Positions 20,227 to 29,270 of a stretch of DNA of 64,000 nucleotides are shown here, in pieces. Both the position numbers and the translations under genes were made by a program. The first letter of the stretch is position 1. The number at the start of each line of letters is the position of its first letter. Source of the stretch: Brevundimonas sp. SL130 (lineage in GTDB: Bacteria > Pseudomonadota > Alphaproteobacteria > Caulobacterales > Caulobacteraceae); the NCBI RefSeq assembly GCF_026625805.1, contig NZ_CP113064.1, positions 1,860,001-1,924,000 of the forward strand. The letters are read 5' to 3'. The notes beneath the pieces were generated by a model. It was not told the DNA's origin, made no database searches, and saw nothing but the letters and a program-made list of their open reading frames with translations.

Positions 20227-20358
20227 GGTTCAGGCTTCCGGCGTGGCTTTGCGTTGCGGCGGGTTTAGCACCTGCGCCGCATGGGGCAAGGCGGCGCGGA
20301 TGCGGCCTTGGCATTGATGTGCTATATAGCCAGAACTCTAGCCAGAAGGGTCTGGGCC

Positions 20359-20619
20359 ATGGAAATCGGCGTCTTTGAAGCCCGCAATCGGTTCTCGGAA
20401 CTGATCGACGCCGCCGAGCGCGGCGAAGAGGTGATCGTGTTGAAGCGCGGCCGCCCCGTGGTGCGGATGGTGCCGGCGCTTCCTGCCGGAGATGTCGCCG
20501 CCCGCCGCGTTAAGGCGTTGGACGACCTTGCCTCTCTGCGGCAGCGCACGGTGCAGGAGATGGGGCGGCCTTTCACTCATGCCGAACTGATCGAATCCAG
20601 GGACGCCGGCAAGCGCTGA
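20359..20619 (+). CDS. Phd/YefM-family antitoxin (VapB-type partner)
   Basis: This 86-residue protein begins MEIGVFEARNRFSELIDAAERG, the Phd/YefM DNA-binding domain. The motif EEVIVLKRGRPVVRMVP follows, then a C-terminal tail that should neutralise the toxin. The ATG at 20359 gives the family N-terminus, and the longer in-frame extension upstream is not family-like. Its stop overlaps the toxin start (TGATG). It likely autoregulates the operon. Confidence 0.88.
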   Translation: MEIGVFEARNRFSELIDAAERGEEVIVLKRGRPVVRMVPALPAGDVAARRVKALDDLASLRQRTVQEMGRPFTHAELIESRDAGKR

Positions 20620-21029
20620 TGCTGGTCATCGACAGTTCCTTTCTCATCGCTGTTCTGTTCGAGGAAGAGCATACGGCCTTTGCGGTCGACCAGTTGAATC
20701 AGGGCATGGCGGATGGGGTGACCGCGCCTGGCCTGCTACGGTGGGAAGTCGCCAATGTGCTTCGCAACAAGGTGATGCGGAAGGTGACCACGACTGAGGA
20801 AGCCGTGGCTCGGCTCAATGCGCTGAACGCGTTGTCGATCTGCTACCCGGAGCGGGAGGCCTCGCCGGAAGCTCTGCTCGTTCTGTCCGTGGATACCGGC
20901 CTGACGGCTTATGACGCTGCCTATTTTGAGTTGGCCAAGCGGTTGGGTGCACCGCTGGCGACGCTTGATGTCGCGATGGCGCGGGCTGCGCGTGCGGCGG
21001 GCCTCGTGGTCCAGGCGCCCTTCGCATGA
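20619..21029 (+). CDS. vapC: PIN-domain ribonuclease toxin (VapC family)
   Basis: This 136-residue PIN-domain protein has the first acidic residue in LVIDSSFLIAVL, the conserved Glu in RWEVANVL, and the third acidic patch in LTAYDAAYFELAKRLGAPLATLD. VapC toxins cleave tRNA or rRNA. It is coupled to the Phd-type antitoxin by a one-base overlap and to the downstream RusA-like gene by an ATGA overlap, so three proteins are expected from one coupled message. Confidence 0.88.
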   Translation: MLVIDSSFLIAVLFEEEHTAFAVDQLNQGMADGVTAPGLLRWEVANVLRNKVMRKVTTTEEAVARLNALNALSICYPEREASPEALLVLSVDTGLTAYDAAYFELAKRLGAPLATLDVAMARAARAAGLVVQAPFA

Positions 21030-21382
21030 CCGCCGGCTGGATCGGGACGGGCAAGGTCCGGGCGCGGGAGGACGGCGAGGCGGTTGAGATTGTCATTGAG
21101 GGCCTGACCACCCAGGCCAAATACTACAAGCCCCTGGTCTATGAGTTCATGCGCAAGGAATGGGCGTCACGACCGTCCTGGGGCGATCATGTCGTGGAAA
21201 TCCGCATGGAGCACGTCGGCGAGCCGCCATGGATGGACCTCGACAACCTGGCCAAGGCGCTGCTGGATTCCATCAAGGGCTATCTGTTCCACGACGACAG
21301 TCAGGTCGCCCGCCTGCTGGTTGAGCGCCATGAAGGCGAGCGGGAGCGGATCACGATCCGTTCGTATCCCCGGAGGGCCTGA
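21026..21382 (+). CDS. RusA-like Holliday-junction endonuclease family protein
   Basis: This 118-residue protein has the RusA signature. Asp71 and Asp73 lie in MDLDNLAKALLDSIKG with Lys77, and Asp90/Asp91 lie in HDDSQV. The spacing closely matches the catalytic aspartates (70, 72, 91) and lysine of E. coli RusA. Known RusA proteins resolve four-way junctions and are usually prophage-borne. No phage genes surround this one. Its start overlaps the vapC stop and its 3' end overlaps the convergent C13 peptidase gene by 32 bp. Confidence 0.8.
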   Translation: MTAGWIGTGKVRAREDGEAVEIVIEGLTTQAKYYKPLVYEFMRKEWASRPSWGDHVVEIRMEHVGEPPWMDLDNLAKALLDSIKGYLFHDDSQVARLLVERHEGERERITIRSYPRRA

Positions 21383-22112
21383 ACCTCAGGGTCGGCAGCA
21401 ATATTTGCATGGTGGCCCCGATTGCGGTCTGGGGCTCGGAAGCGGGCGTCAGATCCTCGGCCTGTTCGCGGGCGGCGACGCAGGCGGTTGTAGCGCGGGA
21501 CAGGGCGATGAAGTCCGGCGCGCTCTTCAGCCCGTCCAGCACGCATTCGTCGAAATAGGGATAGGTCGCATCGGCGGCGCAGCCGAACGACGACCGGTCG
21601 CGGCGGGCGGCGGTCATCACCATGCGATTGGGCGCCTTCAATCCATCGACGAAGATTCCGGAGAAGCAGGCCGACAGGACGACCACCGTCGGGCGTTCGC
21701 CGCAGATCCGGCGCAGGATCGGAATCAGGCGTTCCGGCTCCAGGGTGGCCTCTGGGCCGAAGACCAGCCCTTCGGGTGAGCCGTGCGAGGTGACGTAGAA
21801 CAGGCAGCCGCGCGGCGCCCGTTGCGCCGCCTCGGCGAAAAGACGCAGGCTGTCTTCTGCTTCGACCGGGTTGGCGACGTCGGGGCGCAGGCTGACGCTG
21901 ACCATGGCGTCAGGGTCGAATCCGGCGCGCTGGAAAGCGGTCGTCAGGTCGCGCTGAGCGTTGTCGAAGGCGGCGATGGGGCGGCCGTCGCCGTCGCGCC
22001 AGTCGGCGGCGATGACGGCCGAGGCCCAGCCGTCGAAACGGCTTTGGGCATGGGCGGCGCAGCCCACGACCATAAGGCCCAGCACCGAGAGCGCCGCTAT
22101 AAACCGAACCAT
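21351..22112 (-). CDS. C13-family (caspase/legumain-like) peptidase lipoprotein
   Basis: This 253-residue protein has a lipoprotein signal ending VVGC (Cys18). The catalytic dyad is His110 in TSHGSPEG and Cys149 in LSACFSG, the clan CD arrangement shared by legumains and caspases. It is annotated in relatives as peptidase C13. The cleavage specificity and substrates are unknown. Attachment to a membrane in the envelope is expected from the lipobox. Its 3' end overlaps the convergent RusA-like gene. Confidence 0.82.
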   Translation of the reverse strand: MVRFIAALSVLGLMVVGCAAHAQSRFDGWASAVIAADWRDGDGRPIAAFDNAQRDLTTAFQRAGFDPDAMVSVSLRPDVANPVEAEDSLRLFAEAAQRAPRGCLFYVTSHGSPEGLVFGPEATLEPERLIPILRRICGERPTVVVLSACFSGIFVDGLKAPNRMVMTAARRDRSSFGCAADATYPYFDECVLDGLKSAPDFIALSRATTACVAAREQAEDLTPASEPQTAIGATMQILLPTLRFRPSGDTNGS

Positions 22113-22170
22113 CGTCTATCTCCGCCTTGGGCCGCCGGAGCTTATCGCGAGGGCGCGAGGAGGGAAGGGC

Positions 22171-22638
22171 CTACTTCTTCCGGAACTGGTCCAGCGACAC
22201 GACCTTGGGGCCGTCCGAGCCGGGCGTCGGATCCTCGGGTGGCGCTTCCTCGACAGCCTCGACGATCTCGGGTTCGTCGAACTGAAGCAGGAACTGGACG
22301 CTGGGGTCGTAGAAGCGGGTGACGGCCGAATAGGGCATGGCCAGGGTGCGCGGCACGCCGCCGAACCGCAGCTTGACCGAGAAACGATCCGCCTCGACCT
22401 GCAGGTCTTCATACTGGTGCTGCAGCACCACCGTCATCTCGTCCGGGTATTTGGCCAGCATGTCCGGTGGAATGCTGACGCCGGCGGCGCGGGTCTTGAA
22501 AGTGATGTAGAAGTGGTGCGCGCCGGGCAGGCCTTCGGCCAGAACATGTTCGAGCGCAGAACGGATCACGCCGCGCAGCGCTTCATGCGCCAGCCGCTCG
22601 TACTGCATCTCGTCGACCGGAGGGGTCTGGTCGGTCAT
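22171..22638 (-). CDS. sspB: ClpXP adaptor SspB (alphaproteobacterial type)
   Basis: This protein of about 155 residues tethers ssrA-tagged substrates to ClpXP. The N-terminal dimer and peptide-binding fold is recognisable (YERLAHEALRGVIRSAL, HHFYITFKT, DEMTVVLQHQYEDL). After a Glu/Pro-rich linker comes a C-terminal ClpX-binding tail, KVVSLDQFRKK. ATG at 22638 is favoured over an in-frame GTG at 22644 because GAGGTG precedes it. It lies just downstream of the tmRNA gene, which encodes the tag that SspB recognises. Confidence 0.9.
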   Translation of the reverse strand: MTDQTPPVDEMQYERLAHEALRGVIRSALEHVLAEGLPGAHHFYITFKTRAAGVSIPPDMLAKYPDEMTVVLQHQYEDLQVEADRFSVKLRFGGVPRTLAMPYSAVTRFYDPSVQFLLQFDEPEIVEAVEEAPPEDPTPGSDGPKVVSLDQFRKK

Positions 22639-22734
22639 CGTCACCTCGCAATTGAGCGCGACTGATAGCGGCGCAGGCGCGCGCGCGAAAGATGCGAAAG
22701 AGGTAAACGCACAGGATATGAAGGATTAAGCGCC

Positions 22735-23057
22735 GGGATTCTGTTGCCAGGCTCCCGACAGGCCCCGCCCAAGGATCTGAACCCCTAGGACTTAAGATTC
22801 GAAATCACCCGAACCGCATTACGCGGCGAGAGCGACTTCTCCAGCGAAGTTATCGTTCGCAGTTAGAAAATGGCCCGATACGGTGGGCCAGGACGAGCGA
22901 AAGCAATCCTCTTTACACGTCCGTCGATGCTAGTCGGCCCCATGACGCCTCCGCCGATAACGCGGGGAAGAGAATGGTGGAGCCGCCGGGAATCGCACCC
23001 GGGTCCGGTCCGCTTATTACAAGCGCGTTTATCGCTATAGTCCGGCCGAAACCGGAC
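22735..23057 (-). ncRNA. ssrA: Two-piece (circularly permuted) tmRNA
   Basis: On the minus strand the acceptor piece comes first and ends in the CCACCA at 22980-22975, preceded by a T-arm. A 33-base spacer (22974-22942) follows. The coding piece starts GGGGCCG at 22941 and pairs with CGGCTCC of the acceptor. This pairing includes the G3-U wobble that specifies alanine. The tag frame is at 22860-22819 and reads ANDNFAGEVALAA, then TAA. Permuted two-piece tmRNA is characteristic of alphaproteobacteria. The outer ends are approximate. tmRNA rescues stalled ribosomes and marks the nascent protein for ClpXP. Confidence 0.92.
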
Positions 23058-23063
23058 GAGGCC

Positions 23064-23092
23064 AATATAGGCGCTGCGCGGACGCTTTCCAA
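23064..23092 (-). promoter_or_regulatory. Sigma-70 promoter of the tmRNA gene
   Basis: On the minus strand TTGGAA (23092-23087) and TATATT (23069-23064) are 17 bp apart. This puts the start near 23057, at the beginning of a hairpin that opens the acceptor piece. The promoter lies in the short gap after miaA, so tmRNA has its own strong promoter. Confidence 0.7.
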
Positions 23093-23106
23093 GCGCCGCG
23101 TGCGCT

Positions 23107-24000
23107 TCAGACCCGCGTCCAGTCGGGGGTCTGGTTCCTGAACCAGGTCAGTTGGCGTTTGGCGTAGTTCCGGGTCGCCTGTTTCAGGGCGTCGATCGCT
23201 TCATCCCGACTGATTTCTCCAGCCAGATGGGCCGCCAGTTCGCGCACCCCGACCGCCTTCATGGCGGGCAGAGCCGGGGCAAGCTCCAGGGCCGCAAGTG
23301 CGCGAACCTCATCGAGCGCGCCGTTCTCCATCATCAGATCCACACGCCGGTCGCAGTTGGCGTAGAGGGCGCCCCGGTCGGGTTCGATGACAAGCCCTGT
23401 CCACGACCCCGACGCGAGCAGCGGGCGTGTATCCGCCTTCCAGTCGCTCAGGGCGCGTCCGCTGGCCGAATGGACGCTCATGGCTCGGATCAACCGCTGG
23501 CGGTCGCCGTGCTCGATGGTCCGGGCGGCGTTGGCGTCGTGCTCGGCCAAACGGGCGCGGAAGGCGACTTCGCCACATGCCGCATAGTCCGCCTCCACCG
23601 TGTCGCGCACGTCCTGAGGCACAGGCGGAATGTCCGCCAGCCCACGCGTCAGGGCGTTGAAATACAGGCCGGTGCCGCCGACGAGTATCGCCGGCCGGCC
23701 TTCGGCGTGCGCAGCGTCCAACAGATCCAGGGCCGCACGGCTCCATTTGCCGACCGACCAAGCCTCCGCCGCGTCGGCGACGCCGTACAGGCGGTGATCG
23801 GCTTGCGCCTCTTCTTCCAGCGATGGGCGGGCGGTGAGGATGCGGAGGTCGGCGTAAAGCTGCTGACTGTCCGCGTTGATGATCACGGCGCCGGTCTCGC
23901 GCGCCATCTTCAACGCCAGGGCCGATTTGCCGGAGGCGGTGGGACCGGCGATCAGGGTGACTAATGACGGCTGGGACAAATCGAGGCTCGCGGGCGGCAT
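23107..24000 (-). CDS. miaA: tRNA dimethylallyltransferase
   Basis: This 297-residue enzyme adds a dimethylallyl group to A37 of tRNAs reading UNN codons. The P-loop GPTASGKS is at 19-26, followed by INADSQQLY and the tRNA-contact region GGTGLYFNALTRGLADIP. The C-terminus has RNYAKRQLTWFRNQ, as in other MiaA proteins. The ATG at 24000 is preferred to a TTG at 24036. No clear ribosome-binding site precedes it. It is divergent from mrp with almost no gap. Confidence 0.95.
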   Translation of the reverse strand: MPPASLDLSQPSLVTLIAGPTASGKSALALKMARETGAVIINADSQQLYADLRILTARPSLEEEAQADHRLYGVADAAEAWSVGKWSRAALDLLDAAHAEGRPAILVGGTGLYFNALTRGLADIPPVPQDVRDTVEADYAACGEVAFRARLAEHDANAARTIEHGDRQRLIRAMSVHSASGRALSDWKADTRPLLASGSWTGLVIEPDRGALYANCDRRVDLMMENGALDEVRALAALELAPALPAMKAVGVRELAAHLAGEISRDEAIDALKQATRNYAKRQLTWFRNQTPDWTRV

Positions 24001-24053
24001 ATATGGGCGATAGAACGCGCCCCCTATCGCCTGCAAGTCTTCTGGAGACCGTC

Positions 24054-25130
24054 TTGGTCGAACGTTCCGCCGTCATCGCCGCCCTAGACGCTGTCACAGA
24101 TCCGGTTTCCGGGCAGGGGCTGGTCGCTTCCGGCCTCGTTCAAGGGCTGGTGGTCGCTGATGATCGGGCCGGTTTTGCGCTGGAGGTTGATCGCAGTCTG
24201 GTCGCAACCTATGCGCCGGTTCGTGACGCCGCCGAAGCCGCACTGAAGGCGATTCCCGGCATGGACCGGGTGTCGGTGATCCTGACGGCCGAGGCTAAAC
24301 CGGGGCTCGGCAAGCCGGCGCAGCGCACGGCTGGTCTTTCGAAGGCCGCCGTGGATCAGGGACGCGCCAAGGCGCCGGTCGCCACTGACCGACCGGCCCA
24401 TGTTCGTCGTGTTCTGGCGGTCGCCAGCGGCAAGGGCGGGGTGGGCAAGTCCACAGTAGCGGTGAACCTGGCTGTAGCGCTGGCGGCGCGCGGTCTGTCG
24501 GTCGGGATTCTGGACGCTGATGTCTATGGCCCGTCGCTGCCGACCATGCTGGGGATCAGCGGCCAACCCGCCTATGAGGACGGCGCCATTGTTCCGCACG
24601 TCGCCCATGGAATGAAGGCCATGTCGGTCGGCCTGCTGACCAAGATGGACGACGCCATGATCTGGCGCGGGCCGATGGCGTCGCAGGCGATCACCCAAAT
24701 GCTGACTCAGACCCGGTGGGGCACGGCCGAGGCGCCGCTGGACGTGCTGGTGGTTGATCTGCCCCCCGGCACCGGCGACGTGCAACTGACCTTGATCCAG
24801 AAGACGCCGCTGGACGGCGCCGTCATCGTCTCGACGCCCCAGGAAGTGGCCCTGGCGGATGCGCGGCGGGCGCACACCCTGTTCCAGCGGGTCAATGTAC
24901 CGACGCTGGGTCTGATCGAGAATATGAGCGGAGCCGTCTTCGGTCAGGGCGGAGCCAAGGCCGAGGCCGAGCGTCTGTCCATCCCGTTCCTGGGCGATCT
25001 GCCTTTGGACGCCGCATTGAGAGCGGGGGGCGACGCCGGTGTTCCGACGGTCGCCGCCGATCCGTCGGGGGACATCGCCGCCCGGTTCACTATCGTCGCT
25101 GACCGTATCGCGGCTGCGTTGGGGCTTTAG
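24054..25130 (+). CDS. mrp: Mrp/NBP35 family iron-sulfur carrier ATPase
   Basis: This 358-residue protein has an N-terminal MIP18/DUF59-like domain of about 80 residues. The P-loop ATPase follows, with the deviant Walker A SGKGGVGKS at about 125-133 and DVYGPSLPTMLG. It carries Fe-S clusters to apo-proteins (ApbC/Mrp). I place the start at TTG 24054, with GGAG at 24044-24047. An ATG at 24003 is also in frame but would overlap the miaA leader region. No CxxC pair is apparent in the ENMSG region (ENMSGAVFGQGG), unlike some NBP35 proteins. Confidence 0.9.
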   Translation: MVERSAVIAALDAVTDPVSGQGLVASGLVQGLVVADDRAGFALEVDRSLVATYAPVRDAAEAALKAIPGMDRVSVILTAEAKPGLGKPAQRTAGLSKAAVDQGRAKAPVATDRPAHVRRVLAVASGKGGVGKSTVAVNLAVALAARGLSVGILDADVYGPSLPTMLGISGQPAYEDGAIVPHVAHGMKAMSVGLLTKMDDAMIWRGPMASQAITQMLTQTRWGTAEAPLDVLVVDLPPGTGDVQLTLIQKTPLDGAVIVSTPQEVALADARRAHTLFQRVNVPTLGLIENMSGAVFGQGGAKAEAERLSIPFLGDLPLDAALRAGGDAGVPTVAADPSGDIAARFTIVADRIAAALGL

Positions 25131-25208
25131 AAAATATTCCCACGGCGGGGGTTTTCAAACGCAACCCTATTCGCCACCTAGGGTCTTACCGATACCCAAG
25201 GAGATCCG

Positions 25209-26306
<1,098 letters not shown>

Positions 26307-26342
26307 TCCGATGAAATCGAGCCGGTCCGGTCTCTGTAGAGG

Positions 26343-26663
26343 TCAGGCCGGCTCGACGATCACGGCCGTGCCGTAGCACAGCACCTCGGTCACGCCGGGC
26401 ATGATTTCGGTCGCGTCGTAGCGGACCGCCAGGATGGCGTTGGCGCCGTGGGCCTCGGCGTGTTTGAGCAGTTCGTCATAGGCTTCCTGACGTCCGGCCT
26501 CCGCCAGCTTCACATAGGCGCCGACCCGGCCGCCCAGCATCGATTGGACCCCGCCGATTGCGTCGGAGATGGCGTTGCGTGAGCGCACCGTCACGCCGCG
26601 CACCAGGCCAATATGGCGGGTGACGCGGAAGCCGGGCAGGTCGTTGGTGGTGGTGACGTACAT
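26343..26663 (-). CDS. YbjQ family (heavy-metal-binding-like) protein
   Basis: This 106-residue protein has the YbjQ/UPF0145 pattern: TTTNDLPGFRVTRHIGLVRGVTVRSRN at the start, then GANAILAVRYDATEI and VLCYGTAVIVEP. The family forms pentameric cytosolic assemblies of unclear function. The start follows folA by 9 bp, with AGGAGA before the ATG, so it is the last gene of the thyA operon. Confidence 0.9.
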   Translation of the reverse strand: MYVTTTNDLPGFRVTRHIGLVRGVTVRSRNAISDAIGGVQSMLGGRVGAYVKLAEAGRQEAYDELLKHAEAHGANAILAVRYDATEIMPGVTEVLCYGTAVIVEPA

Positions 26664-26672
26664 CGACTTCTC

Positions 26673-27200
26673 CTAGCGGCGTTCCAGCACCCGGAAGGTG
26701 AAGGCGTGATCGTCCTTCTCGCCCGCCGGATGGGATTCCGAGGATACCTCGACCCAGGCCGTTTCGTCGAATGCGGGGAAGACGGCGTCGCCCTCGGGAG
26801 AGGCCTCGACCTCGGTGATGTAGAGGCGTTTGGCGCGCGGCAGGACGGCTTCGAACACGGCGGTCCCGCCGATAACGCAGATCTCGTCCACGCCGTCCTC
26901 TTCGGCCGTTTCGCGCCCGATCTCGATGGCCTCGTCCAGGGTGGCGCAGACCAGGGCGCCCTTGGACATGCCGTCGGCCTCGTAGGACTCGTCCTTGGTC
27001 AGCACCAGGTTCAGACGGCCGGGCAGGGGCTTCAGCGGCAGGCTTTCCCAGGTCTTGCGGCCCATCAGGCAGGGCTTGCCCACGGTGATGGCCTTGAATC
27101 GTTGCAGGTCGCTGCGCAGCCGCCAGGGCAGATCGCCGTCACGGCCGATGACGCCGTTGCGGCCTCGCGCGACGACCAGGGAAATCAGGGGAATGCTCAT
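26673..27200 (-). CDS. folA: Dihydrofolate reductase
   Basis: This 175-residue enzyme reduces dihydrofolate to tetrahydrofolate with NADPH. It shows LVVARGRNGVIGRDGDLPWRL, GRKTWESLP, and the cofactor-binding motif VIGGTAVFEAVLP. It regenerates the folate oxidised by ThyA in the same operon. The start overlaps the stop of the MazG-like gene (ATGA). Length is slightly above the E. coli enzyme, as is common in alphaproteobacteria. Confidence 0.95.
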   Translation of the reverse strand: MSIPLISLVVARGRNGVIGRDGDLPWRLRSDLQRFKAITVGKPCLMGRKTWESLPLKPLPGRLNLVLTKDESYEADGMSKGALVCATLDEAIEIGRETAEEDGVDEICVIGGTAVFEAVLPRAKRLYITEVEASPEGDAVFPAFDETAWVEVSSESHPAGEKDDHAFTFRVLERR

Positions 27201-27508
27201 GGCGTGTCTTCCGTCTGGGGTTCAAGCCACTTCAACCACTTGCGCCGCATGGCCGTTTCAAGGTCGATCCCCGCGCTTGCACAATAGATCAGCAGCATGC
27301 CTAAAACATCGGCCGCTTCGTCGCCTAGGGCGTCGGGGTTCGGTGTTCCGCGGGCTCGACCTGACAAACGCAGATGCTCGGCCGTCAGTTCACCCAGCTC
27401 TTCCTGAAGTTTCAGTAGCGCCCAGTCGCGGTCGCGGTCGATGTTGTGGGCTTCGGCGTAGATGTCGGAGATGCGCAGGACAGACTCCTGCAGCGAAGTG
27501 AGGTCCAT
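27197..27508 (-). CDS. MazG-like nucleotide pyrophosphohydrolase
   Basis: This 103-residue all-alpha protein has the metal-binding motifs of the MazG/all-alpha NTP-PPase superfamily: LQEELGELTAEHLRL, then DEAADVLGMLLIY. The family hydrolyses (d)NTPs to monophosphates, and the substrate here is unknown. It sits between thyA and folA with ATGA overlaps on both sides, so a role in dUTP, dCTP or other pyrimidine-pool cleaning is plausible. That is inference from context. Confidence 0.75.
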   Translation of the reverse strand: MDLTSLQESVLRISDIYAEAHNIDRDRDWALLKLQEELGELTAEHLRLSGRARGTPNPDALGDEAADVLGMLLIYCASAGIDLETAMRRKWLKWLEPQTEDTP

Positions 27509-28365
27509 CAGACGGCCACTGCCGCCTTTATGTGCGGCCAAGCCTCGTAACCCTCAAGTGTGAAGTCCGACAGTTCGAAGGCGAACAGGTCGGTCTTGGG
27601 CGCGATGTGCATGACGGGCAGCGCCAGCGGCTCGCGCGTCAGCTGGAGCTCGGCCTGTTCCAGGTGGTTCAGATACAGGTGGGCGTCGCCGAAAGTGTGG
27701 ATGAAGTCGCCGGGCTCCAGCCCGACCACCTGGGCCAGCATCATGGTCAGCAGGGCGTAGGAGGCGATGTTGAACGGCACGCCCAGGAAGACGTCGGCGC
27801 TGCGCTGGTACAGCTGGCAGCTCAGCTTGCCGTCGGCGACGAAGAACTGGAACAGGCAGTGACAGGGCGGCAGGGCCATGTCGTCGACGTCGGCCGGGTT
27901 CCAGGCCGTGACGATGTGGCGGCGGCTGTTGGGGTTGGTCTTCAGGCCGTGGACCAGTTTCTCGATCTGGTCGATGACCCGGCCGTCAGGCGCGGTCCAG
28001 GACCGCCACTGCTTGCCATAGACCGGGCCCAGCTCGCCCTCGGCGTCGGCCCATTCATCCCAGATGCGGACGCCGTTGTCCTTCAGCCAGCCGATATTGG
28101 TTTCGCCGCGCAGGAACCACAGCAGTTCGACGATGATCGAGCGCAGGTGCAGTTTCTTGGTCGTCAGGACCGGGAAGCCCTTGGACAGGTCGAACCGCAT
28201 CTGACGGCCGAAGACGCCCAGGGTCCCGGTGCCGGTGCGGTCGTCGCGTTGCACGCCATTATCCAGAATGTCGCGCAGCAGGTTCAGATACTGCCGCTCC
28301 GGATGATCGGCGGCGGCCGTGGCGGTTCGGGCCTGAAGTTCGATGGTGGCGACCTGAGCGTTCAT
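27508..28365 (-). CDS. thyA: Thymidylate synthase
   Basis: This 285-residue enzyme methylates dUMP to dTMP with methylene-tetrahydrofolate. It has the phosphate-binding [12 protein letters not shown], the catalytic Cys168 in [11 protein letters not shown], and the conserved [17 protein letters not shown]. The start at ATG 28365 gives the typical N-terminus, and the longer upstream frame has no family similarity. It heads the operon thyA-MazG-like-folA-ybjQ. Confidence 0.96.
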   Translation of the reverse strand: MNAQVATIELQARTATAAADHPERQYLNLLRDILDNGVQRDDRTGTGTLGVFGRQMRFDLSKGFPVLTTKKLHLRSIIVELLWFLRGETNIGWLKDNGVRIWDEWADAEGELGPVYGKQWRSWTAPDGRVIDQIEKLVHGLKTNPNSRRHIVTAWNPADVDDMALPPCHCLFQFFVADGKLSCQLYQRSADVFLGVPFNIASYALLTMMLAQVVGLEPGDFIHTFGDAHLYLNHLEQAELQLTREPLALPVMHIAPKTDLFAFELSDFTLEGYEAWPHIKAAVAV

Positions 28366-28467
28366 GCCGAGAGCTTGCCTCAGATTGGGTGATTCGAAAC
28401 GCGGAACCCGCGGCAGCGCGGACGGCGTCCACAGAAAACGAATCAATCCGCTTTCGACGGGACTCCG

Positions 28468-29115
28468 TCAGGCCTCTAGCAGGGGAAGCAGCAGGGGGTG
28501 GGCCAGGACGGGCGCCGCCAGACGCACCACGGCCTGAGGATCCTCCAGCCGAACCGCCGCCGTGGCGTCGGCGATGATGAAATCGGCGTGGGTGCGCGAC
28601 GGCTCGGTCAGGCGTTCGTGGCCGGGTCGCACGGTGGCGAGATACTGGGCCACGACCGAATCCGCCGACCGGCCGCGTTCGGACTGGTCGCGCAGCAGGC
28701 GGCGGATGAACCGGATGTCGGCGGGGGTGTCGACGAAGACCCGGATGTCGAACAGGGCGGTCAAGTCGGGGGTGCACAGCACGTGAGTGCCCTCGACGAT
28801 CACCACCTCGGCCGCATGGATCGGTTCGCCGCCGGGTTCGCGTCCGTGGTGGATGAAGGAATAGACGGGCGCGGTCACCGAACGACCGGCCTTCAGTTCC
28901 TTCAGGTCGGCGATCATCAGGGCGTGGTCGCGGGCGGCCACATCGTCGAAATCAAAGGTCGCAGCGTTGAAACCGGGCAGGCTGGCGGCGTCCCTATAGT
29001 AGGCGTCCTCGCGCACCAGTACGGCCTTGCCCTCAGGCAGGGCTGAGACCAACGCCTCCGCCAGAGTACTCTTGCCGGAGCCGGAGCCCCCCGTAATCGC
29101 GATCAATATGGCCAT
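28468..29115 (-). CDS. udk: Uridine kinase
   Basis: This 215-residue P-loop kinase has GGSGSGKS at about 9-16, followed by REDAYYRDA and the HHGREPGGEP and VVIVEGTHVL segments of the uridine kinase/PRK family. It phosphorylates uridine and cytidine in pyrimidine salvage. ATG 29115 is chosen because the hydrophobic first strand follows directly. It lies upstream of thyA in the same direction, with a 102-bp gap. Confidence 0.88.
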   Translation of the reverse strand: MAILIAITGGSGSGKSTLAEALVSALPEGKAVLVREDAYYRDAASLPGFNAATFDFDDVAARDHALMIADLKELKAGRSVTAPVYSFIHHGREPGGEPIHAAEVVIVEGTHVLCTPDLTALFDIRVFVDTPADIRFIRRLLRDQSERGRSADSVVAQYLATVRPGHERLTEPSRTHADFIIADATAAVRLEDPQAVVRLAAPVLAHPLLLPLLEA

Positions 29116-29270
29116 GGACCGCCTTCTAGGGCGCCGGATAGCCAAGCGCCACGGGGGACGATCTGCCGCGCGAGATCAAGCGACAGCACGTTGCTTATCA
29201 CTGATAACCAATGATAGCGTCTCTCCAAGCGTTGCAGCCAAGCAGACGCGCCAAGGAACAGGGAAGACGC

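Noticed and set aside
21026..22112. A defence island made of TA, RusA and caspase-like peptidase genes
   Set aside because: The peptidase is a lipoprotein on the opposite strand with its own promoter region. No sensor or effector partners are present, so a joint system is not supported.
22975..23057. Possible tRNA-Ala gene (T-arm and CCA end)
   Set aside because: There is no anticodon arm or 5' half. The matching 5' half begins at 22941 with a tag frame behind it, so this is the acceptor piece of permuted tmRNA.
26319..26354. Bidirectional terminator between the Old Yellow Enzyme gene and ybjQ
   Set aside because: The 7-bp outer arms GAGCCGG/CCGGCTC enclose a poorly paired middle, one arm is in the ybjQ coding region, and no T-run is present.
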